Source of the DNA: an uncultured Bacillaceae bacterium
Lineage (GTDB): Bacteria > Bacillota > Bacilli > Bacillales > Caldibacillaceae
DNA length: 12,092 bases
Direction: 5' to 3'
Assembly (NCBI GenBank): GCA_937983015.1
Contig: CALKAK010000078.1
Span: 1-12,092 of the forward strand
Within the stretch, counting starts at the first letter, position 1, and each line of letters starts with the position of its first letter. The notes under the pieces were generated by a model. The model ran no database searches. It saw nothing but the letters and a program-made list of their open reading frames with translations, and was not told where the DNA came from. This document shows, piece by piece, positions 7,870 through 12,092 of the stretch. The translations under genes and the position numbers were made by a program.

Positions 7870-7898
7870 ATCATAAATATTAATTTTACTTATAACAA
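7870..7898 (-). promoter_or_regulatory. Likely sigma-A promoter of the LysR gene
   Basis: On the minus strand TTGTTA (7898-7893, 4/6) is followed after 17 bases by TATGAT (7875-7870, 5/6). The predicted start would leave about 15-20 bases before the ATG at 7847. It overlaps the divergent promoter of the CofE-like gene. Confidence 0.5.
7873..7893. promoter_or_regulatory. Imperfect dyad between divergent promoters, candidate LysR operator
   Basis: ATAAAT (7873-7878) and ACTTAT (7888-7893) form a six-base inverted repeat with one mismatch across nine AT-rich bases. It covers the spacer of the regulator promoter and the -35 of the CofE-like gene promoter. The place suits a LysR operator, but it does not fit T-N11-A strictly and AT-rich DNA gives such dyads by chance. 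Confidence 0.3.
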
Positions 7899-7914
7899 AA
7901 AATCACGGTATAGT
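7885..7914 (+). promoter_or_regulatory. Candidate promoter of the CofE-like gene
   Basis: TTTACT (7885-7890, 4/6 to the -35 consensus) is followed after 18 bases by TATAGT (7909-7914, 5/6 to the -10). The weak -35 and long spacer would suit an activator-dependent promoter. Confidence 0.4.
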
Positions 7915-7966
7915 AAATAGGGAATTATGAACATCTTTTATTGAGCTAGCAAATGAGGTGAACCGT

Positions 7967-9157
7967 TTGGTACGTGTAGTAGGTACTGTTGCCAGAGGAT
8001 TGCGGACACCGATTATCAATGAAGGTGATGATCTGCAACAAATTGTCGTCGATACAGTGTTAAAAGCGAGTGAAATCGAGGGTTATCCGATCCGTGACCG
8101 GGATATTATCGCGATTACCGAATCGGTCGTCGCTCGGGCGCAGGGGAATTGTGCATCCGTAAACGATATCGCCCATGATGTGCGTGAAAAATTCGGGGGT
8201 GATTCGGTCGGGGTTATTTTTCCGATTTTAAGTCGTAACCGTTTTTCGGTCTGCCTGCGCGGTATTGCCAGGGGACTGAAACATATCGTACTCATGTTAA
8301 GCTATCCTGCTGATGAGGTTGGCAATCATCTTGTAAAAGTCGACGCCCTCGATGAAAAAGGAATCAATCCGTGGACCGATGTGTTAAATGAAGAAGAATT
8401 TCGCAAAGCATTCGGATATACGAAACATCCCTTTACCGGACTTGATTATATCGAACTGTATAAATCGATCATCGCTGAAGAAGGTGCCACGTGCGAAATC
8501 ATCTTTTCTAACAATCCGAAAACCATCTTACAATACACGAAAAGCGTTTTAACATGTGATATTCATAGCCGGCACAGAACCAAACAGGTCTTACGTAAAG
8601 CCGGAGTAGAAAAACTGTACGGGCTCGATGATCTTTTGACCGAGCCGGTCAATGGCAGTGGTTTTAACGAAGAGTACGGCCTTCTCGGCTCCAATAAGGC
8701 CACCGAAGAAACGGTCAAACTCTTCCCGCGCAATTGTCAAGAAATCGTGGAAGGAATTCAGGCGAAAATCAAGGAAAAAACCGGAAAAACGGTAGAAGTC
8801 ATGGTTTATGGTGATGGCGCTTTCAAAGATCCCGTTGGACAAATCTGGGAACTCGCCGATCCGGTTGTATCCCCCGCCTACACAAAAGGATTGGAAGGAA
8901 CGCCAAATGAGGTGAAATTAAAATATATCGCTGATAACCTTTTCCCCCATCTTCGCGGTGAAGAACAGAAAAGAGCGATTGCGCACTATGTTGCCCGTCA
9001 TAGAAAAGATGGAAGTGATCGAAACGCTTCTGAAGGAACCACGCCTAGACGCTTGACGGATTTAATCGGCTCTTTAGCGGATTTGACTTCTGGTAGTGGA
9101 GACAAAGGAACACCCATCGTCTACATCCAGGGTTATTTTGACAATTTTACCGATTAA
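7967..9157 (+). CDS. Long CofE-like coenzyme F420-0:gamma-glutamyl ligase family protein
   Basis: The 396-residue protein belongs to the CofE fold family, whose archaeal and actinobacterial members add glutamates to coenzyme F420-0 with GTP. Recognisable blocks are RDRDIIAITESVVARAQGN (43-61), the DIHSRHRTK turn near 198-206, GSNKATEETVKLFP (241-254) and VMVYGDGAFKDPVGQIWELADPV from about 278. It is much longer than canonical CofE (about 250 residues), with an insertion between the N-terminal blocks and the SR/GSNKATE region and a C-terminal extension. I chose the TTG at 7967 because AGGTGA (7956-7961) lies five bases upstream; the in-frame GTG at 7958 would overlap that site. No other F420 gene (cofC, cofD, cofG/H) is in the window, so the real substrate may differ. 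A divergent LysR gene probably controls it. Confidence 0.8.
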   Translation: MVRVVGTVARGLRTPIINEGDDLQQIVVDTVLKASEIEGYPIRDRDIIAITESVVARAQGNCASVNDIAHDVREKFGGDSVGVIFPILSRNRFSVCLRGIARGLKHIVLMLSYPADEVGNHLVKVDALDEKGINPWTDVLNEEEFRKAFGYTKHPFTGLDYIELYKSIIAEEGATCEIIFSNNPKTILQYTKSVLTCDIHSRHRTKQVLRKAGVEKLYGLDDLLTEPVNGSGFNEEYGLLGSNKATEETVKLFPRNCQEIVEGIQAKIKEKTGKTVEVMVYGDGAFKDPVGQIWELADPVVSPAYTKGLEGTPNEVKLKYIADNLFPHLRGEEQKRAIAHYVARHRKDGSDRNASEGTTPRRLTDLIGSLADLTSGSGDKGTPIVYIQGYFDNFTD

Positions 9158-9262
9158 TCACTGACTTTTCTCCAGATAATCACGGGTGAACACGCTTGAC
9201 GAATGACGAATAAAGAAGTACCCGGATTCTCCCCAATTCGATTACGTGCGATTATTACTAGG

Positions 9263-9294
9263 ACATCACGAGCATTTCGTGGTGTACTTTTTTT
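9263..9294 (+). terminator. Rho-independent terminator of the CofE-like gene
   Basis: ACATCACGA (9263-9271) pairs with TCGTGGTGT (9277-9285), one G-U wobble, around a five-base loop. TTTTTTT follows at 9288-9294. It lies about 105 bases after the stop codon, so the message has a long 3' tail. Confidence 0.75.
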
Positions 9295-9547
9295 CAAATG
9301 AAATTCTTCTTGCCCAAGATCAATCCTGATTTCTACAATTTTTTGCACATGTTACTCGAATGGAAAATGTATAGAGAACGCTCGTACCATGTTTTTAAAA
9401 TAGTTTAAAGGAATCAATTTAAGCACGAATCGATATTGGTAGATGAAAAATGGATCATCACCGAAAAAAATTCATCCCGAGCGCCGTAACAGAATTGAGA
9501 ATACGCAGTGAAAAATTATCGCTAGAAAGAACGATCGATAAAAATAT
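9295..9547. other. Noncoding spacer
   Basis: Positions 9158-9732 contain no gene I can support. Apart from the terminator at 9263-9294 and the long stem element at 9548-9646, I see only short frames. One, starting at the ATG near 9451, would give about 40 residues, lacks a clear ribosome site and matches nothing I know. Confidence 0.5.
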
Positions 9548-9646
9548 AAGGATCGATGCAAACAGGTAGGTGGGTGGTGACAACCAAAAGGCATTTTTCC
9601 CGCACGACTTCGGGAAACGTAACCGATACCTGTTTGCACGATCCTT
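9548..9646. repeat. Long-armed stem-loop element (structured RNA, terminator or MITE-like)
   Basis: The left arm 9548-9568 (AAGGATCG-A-TGCAAACAGGTA) is complementary to the right arm 9627-9646 over 20 base pairs with one bulged A. The 58-base interior holds a perfect seven-base hairpin, TTTCCCG (9595-9601) with CGGGAAA (9610-9616), and a G-rich strand (GGTGGGTGGTGAC). Plus-strand T runs follow the right arm and plus-strand A runs precede the left, so it could stop transcription from both sides. No open frame spans it. It could be a small RNA, a bidirectional terminator, or a tiny inverted-repeat mobile element. I do not recognise it as a known riboswitch. Confidence 0.6.
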
Positions 9647-9732
9647 TTCATTTTTGCATCTGCTAATTTTCGATTAATGAGAATGATTTTTTTACTATTT
9701 TTTGAATGACTTTCGAACGAACCGTTGCGCTT

Positions 9733-10078
9733 TTAAAGATCTCGTTTGTTCCAAATCATCAGCAGAAAACCAAGCAGATAGAGAAAACAGGTAACCCCTA
9801 ACAGGGTAAAAAATACTCGGAGTAAAGTACACATAGGTACTGTATGGAAAAGCCCAGAAAAAAGCGATGAGCATCCAGCGTCTCTGTCTGGCGAAGGCTG
9901 CGAAAATTGCCAGGCATGCAGGAAGAAATAATATGAAAAATATAATCACGTCTGTTTCCGTGATACCGGTATAAAGACTATGTGGATTAAAAAAGATGTA
10001 GGGCGTACATAAAATGATACTTCTAACTCCGCTAATGCCCCCGATGACAGCCAGTTCCCGTCCCTTCTCCCCTTTCAT
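9733..10078 (-). pseudogene. Frameshifted small integral membrane protein gene (DUF4064-like)
   Basis: The minus-strand frame begins MKGEKGRELAVIGGISG, a start typical of small four-helix membrane proteins of Firmicutes. It then has hydrophobic segments (TDVIIFFILFLPACLAIF, RRWMLIAFFWAFP). After VYFTPS it runs out of frame into a polar, unlikely tail ending at 9695. Shifting one base at the T6 run (plus 9808-9813) instead gives IFTLLGVTCFLYLLGFL then LMIWNKRDL and a stop at 9733: a fourth membrane helix and a positive tail, exactly what such proteins need. I therefore read this as a one-base indel in a homopolymer. The ribosome site at the chosen ATG is poor; the start could lie a few codons upstream in another frame. 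Family assignment is by resemblance only. Confidence 0.6.
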
Positions 10079-10251
10079 GGAAAATGCTTCTTTTCATTAT
10101 ATATTCTTCTTCTAAACCTCCAGTCCTCTTTTCCCACCCTTTCCTTAAAACTTTCTCAGCAAATTTTAATCTTTTTCTCCCTTTATTTTCATTTTTGCCA
10201 TTTAAGATAAGAACTGTAGGATCAAGAAAAAAAGGAGGAAACAAACTGACG

Positions 10252-10533
10252 ATGAGGAAAAAAACTTTTAATTGGAGCTTTAGCGGCAGGAACAATAATC
10301 GGGGGTGCCCTTGCCGTTAACGCGGCGAATAATGATGGACCGTTGTCCAATTCCAAGTCAAATGTTTCAGAAAAAGAATCCCGCGATCTCGTCCCGATGG
10401 ATGAAGCGACAGAATCGGCCTCAATGCCTATGGTGGTTACATAAAAGAAATCGAATTGGATAAAGACGGAATTTACATTTATTATGAAAATGATCACGAC
10501 CGATCCTCGATCCCGCATATAATCCCCTTATGA
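10252..10533 (+). pseudogene. Frameshifted secreted PepSY-domain-like protein gene
   Basis: AAAGGAGG (10231-10238) precedes an ATG at 10252. Read straight, the frame dies after about 22 codons. Removing one A from the A7 run at 10258-10264 gives KKLLIGALAAGTIIGGALA, a clean signal peptide with AVNAANN after it, then a polar linker to VPMDEAT. A second shift around 10412-10422 restores NAYGGYIKEIELDKDGIYIY, the end of a PepSY unit, before a stop at 10533. PepSY domains are small extracytoplasmic modules thought to bind or inhibit proteases. The remnant is short, and two separate shifts make it non-functional unless one is a sequencing error. It is divergent from the membrane-protein remnant. 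Confidence 0.65.
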
Positions 10534-10587
10534 TCCTATACTTGTGCAAACGATTTGTGATTAGCTAAATAGGGCCCGAACTGGATT

Positions 10588-11022
10588 TCATTCGATTCCA
10601 TCACGATTTACCTCAGGATAAAGTTTTTTCTTATATCGTATACACGATCGAATCATTAGTCTTAAAACATCAAGATCGATATCGACCAGTATAATTCATA
10701 CACACAACTTTTCCCGAATTTCGCCTTACCGAGCCTGTTCAGCAAATCTTCCTCTTCAACAGGTAGGATGTAGAGACTGAATTTAGTTTTACGCGGTGAA
10801 AAACCGACTAAAGGTGCTGCCCCGGATTGTCCGCTCGCGTATGCATAATGATATTTACCGAAACCGATAATACCCGTTCGCCACATTTTCGGTGGGAAAC
10901 CGCTGATATCTTGGAAAATTTCCAGCAACTTATAGACTTCCTGTTTTTTCCGAGGATGCTCAATAGTTTCTAAAAAAATCACCAACACCGGCATCGTTTT
11001 CTTTCATCTTTCCATCATACAT
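10588..11022 (-). pseudogene. Frameshifted DUF1801-domain protein gene
   Basis: The middle of the gene is a clear DUF1801 (YdhG-like) protein: TIEHPRKKQEVYKLLEIF, then GFPPKMWRTGIIGFGKYHY, GAAPLVGFSPRK and the LGKAKFGKSCVY block. The upstream part, MKENDAGVGDF, is in another frame and joins it by removing one T from the T7 run (plus 10972-10978). The end also changes frame near 10675-10690, where LVDIDLDVLRLMIR and then YKKKLYPEVNRDGIE complete the usual C-terminal helices and stop at 10588. The start is the ATG at 11022 or the in-frame ATG at 11007. DUF1801 proteins are small and cytoplasmic, with no settled function. Two frame shifts make this copy dead. Confidence 0.8.
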
Positions 11023-11074
11023 CTTAGATCCCCCATATTAATCCTACATAAACGTATCATCATGTCATTTTCAA

Positions 11075-11117
11075 TCAAACAAAAAAGACTGTTTTGCTTC
11101 TCTGCAAAACAGTCTTT
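11075..11117 (-). terminator. Rho-independent terminator of spoVS
   Basis: On the minus strand a perfect 14-base stem, AAAGACTGTTTTGC (11117-11104) with GCAAAACAGTCTTT (11097-11084), closes a six-base loop. A U-rich run follows (11083-11075). It lies about 45 bases after the spoVS stop. Confidence 0.92.
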
Positions 11118-11162
11118 CCAGTTTACAGGAAATCCTACCAAAATAAATATTCTAGATTCCTT

Positions 11163-11423
11163 TTAACGGGGTTCAACAATTAATTTGATCGCCGTCCGTT
11201 CTTCCCCGTCAATGATGATATCTGTAAAAGCCGGTATGCATATTAAGTCCACTCCACTCGGCGCAACAAATCCTCTCGCAATTGCTACAGCTTTTACCGC
11301 CTGATTGAGTGCACCCGCACCAATGGCCTGGATCTCAGCACCCCCTCTTTCCCGTAAAACCCCTGCAAGTGCACCTGCCACTGAATTTGGATTTGATTTC
11401 GCTGATACCTTCAATACTTCCAT
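11163..11423 (-). CDS. spoVS: Stage V sporulation protein S
   Basis: SpoVS is a small Alba-like protein of endospore formers. In B. subtilis its loss blocks spore coat assembly and outgrowth of the sporulation programme at stage V. The 86 residues (86 in B. subtilis) are almost invariant in the family: MEVLKVSAKSNPNSVAGALA, then GGAEIQAIGAGALNQAVKA and a closing IKLIVEPR. The ATG at 11423 has AAGGAGGAG eight bases upstream; the longer open frame reaching 11612 has no such site and is rejected. The gene is monocistronic with a strong terminator. In B. subtilis tdh and kbl follow it, and ymdB precedes it; neither is here. I looked for a sigma-H promoter and found no convincing one. Confidence 0.97.
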   Translation of the reverse strand: MEVLKVSAKSNPNSVAGALAGVLRERGGAEIQAIGAGALNQAVKAVAIARGFVAPSGVDLICIPAFTDIIIDGEERTAIKLIVEPR

Positions 11424-11608
11424 CTCTGGCTCCTCCTTGATTTTCTCTGGCAATTTTTTTAGTGAAAATTCCGGGAATATTCTATTGCTACTATATTCAA
11501 TACAACCATCAGGTATGACCGAATCAAAAAGGGAATTTTGCCGGAGAAATCTTGAGGAGCAAAAAACCGTATTCACCAATTGAAAACAGATCAAACGAAT
11601 ACCGTGCA

Positions 11609-11907
11609 TCAACTGAAATTACTGTAAATTTTTATCCTGCCGATGATTATTAAATAGTATACGACAAACTGTAAACCAATCAGGATATGCTTGAAATAAA
11701 TCAATAGCACGAAAAAGGGTATGTAGATCATCGTAATCAAGCCGAAAATTTCGTATAACGAATCGCAGTCTCGGATATTTCCGGTTGACTTTTATACATC
11801 TATCGCCATCCGAATAGAATACTTCCTTCCGGCTCATGGTGCGTCCATAACAATAAAGCATACAAAGGAATAAGAAAAATGATCATAATAGATAGTTCCG
11901 CGAGCAA
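11609..11907 (-). pseudogene. Decayed small membrane protein gene (DUF6199-like)
   Basis: AGGAGG (minus strand, plus 11915-11920) stands seven bases before a TTG at 11907 that opens LAELSIMIIFLIPLYALLLW, one membrane helix. The frame continues HHEPEGSILFGWR to a TAG at 11800-11802, where TGG (W) would give the expected R-W-MYK motif. After the stop comes MYKSQPEISETAIRYTKFSA. One missing T near 11739-11741 shifts the frame to LITMIYIPFFVLLIYF, a second helix, and a stop at 11609. Two helices around a W-x-YK...P-SE-A pattern recall the small DUF6199 membrane proteins. A nonsense change and an indel make it non-functional. An unrelated-looking 80-codon frame overlaps at 11619-11861; I judge it a shadow. 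Confidence 0.5.
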
Positions 11908-12008
11908 AAACAAGCCTCCTAACTTTTTTACCTCTTTCCCTACTTACGATTGATTCCTGAATTAGTTTCAAAATATTGATCAATTCACAATAGGAATGTA
12001 GAAAAGAT

Positions 12009-12054
12009 GGGGCAGTCCAATAAGTCATATTTTCGACTTTTGGATGCCCCTTTT
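12009..12054 (+). terminator. Hairpin with T run; terminator or insertion-sequence end
   Basis: GGGGCAGTCCAATAAGTC (12009-12026) pairs with GACTTTTGGATGCCCC (12035-12050) with small bulges, and TTTT follows. It can terminate plus-strand transcription. Bacillales insertion sequences often carry hairpins of the GGGG-C-TCC-AAGTC type near their ends, so it may mark an IS boundary just beyond the window. No transposase sequence is visible here. Confidence 0.5.
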
Positions 12055-12092
12055 CGTGTTCAAGAACCTTGATAAATCAACATTCTTGATTA

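Noticed and set aside
9154..9348. 64-codon minus-strand frame overlapping the end of the CofE-like gene
   Set aside because: It starts at GTG without a ribosome site and runs straight through the terminator hairpin and its T run; no recognisable family.
9548..9646. Retron-type msr-msd RNA
   Set aside because: The branched inverted-repeat shape is suggestive, but no reverse transcriptase gene is nearby; kept only as a structured element.
11424..11612. 63-codon N-terminal extension of SpoVS
   Set aside because: SpoVS is 86 residues in the family and AAGGAGGAG sits before the internal ATG at 11423.
1..12092. CRISPR arrays, tRNA or rRNA genes, prophage or toxin-antitoxin modules
   Set aside because: No regularly spaced direct repeats, no cloverleaf or rRNA sequence, and no phage or toxin-antitoxin protein motifs were seen on either strand.

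Overview
The window comes from an endospore-forming member of the Bacillales, most likely Bacillaceae. Three things support this: the sporulation genes spoVS and cotE, a miaB-ricA pair with abutting ORFs as in Bacillus, and AGGAGG-type ribosome binding sites with sigma-A-like promoters. I cannot name the species.

Layout. Positions 1-671 hold no gene I can support. A sodium/dicarboxylate symporter of the DASS family (714-2342, minus) has its own promoter and terminator. Next comes a minus-strand block of conserved genes: cotE (2660-3202), a membrane-anchored metallophosphoesterase (3321-4094), ricA (4251-4685) and miaB (4686-6272). miaB and ricA abut exactly and end at a shared terminator. Downstream of miaB's promoter, on the plus strand, is a dead OmpR-type response-regulator gene (6542-6861). 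A LysR-type regulator (6960-7847, minus) is divergent from a long CofE-like F420-0:glutamate-ligase-family protein (7967-9157, plus), and their predicted promoters overlap face to face. Positions 9158-9732 contain a terminator and a roughly 100-nt long-armed stem-loop element. From 9733 to 11022 there are three decayed small genes (a four-helix membrane protein, a secreted PepSY-like protein and a DUF1801 protein), followed by intact spoVS (11163-11423, minus), a decayed DUF6199-like membrane protein (11609-11907) and an IS-end-like or terminator hairpin at the right edge.

How it fits together. In Bacillus subtilis the order is ymdB-spoVS-tdh-kbl-miaB-ricA-cotE-mutS-mutL. Here the spoVS...miaB-ricA-cotE backbone is kept. 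tdh-kbl is replaced by a LysR/CofE-like pair and a graveyard of small accessory genes, a phosphoesterase sits between ricA and cotE, and a transporter rather than mutS follows cotE. MiaB modifies tRNA, RicA directs RNase Y processing and developmental decisions, and SpoVS and CotE act in sporulation.

The most interesting points are: the orphan CofE-like enzyme with its dedicated LysR regulator; a RicA with no cysteine, although its B. subtilis homologue has a C-terminal cysteine implicated in Fe-S cluster binding; the unexplained structured element at 9548-9646; and at least five pseudogenes broken mostly by one-base indels, several in homopolymer runs, while every conserved gene around them is intact.
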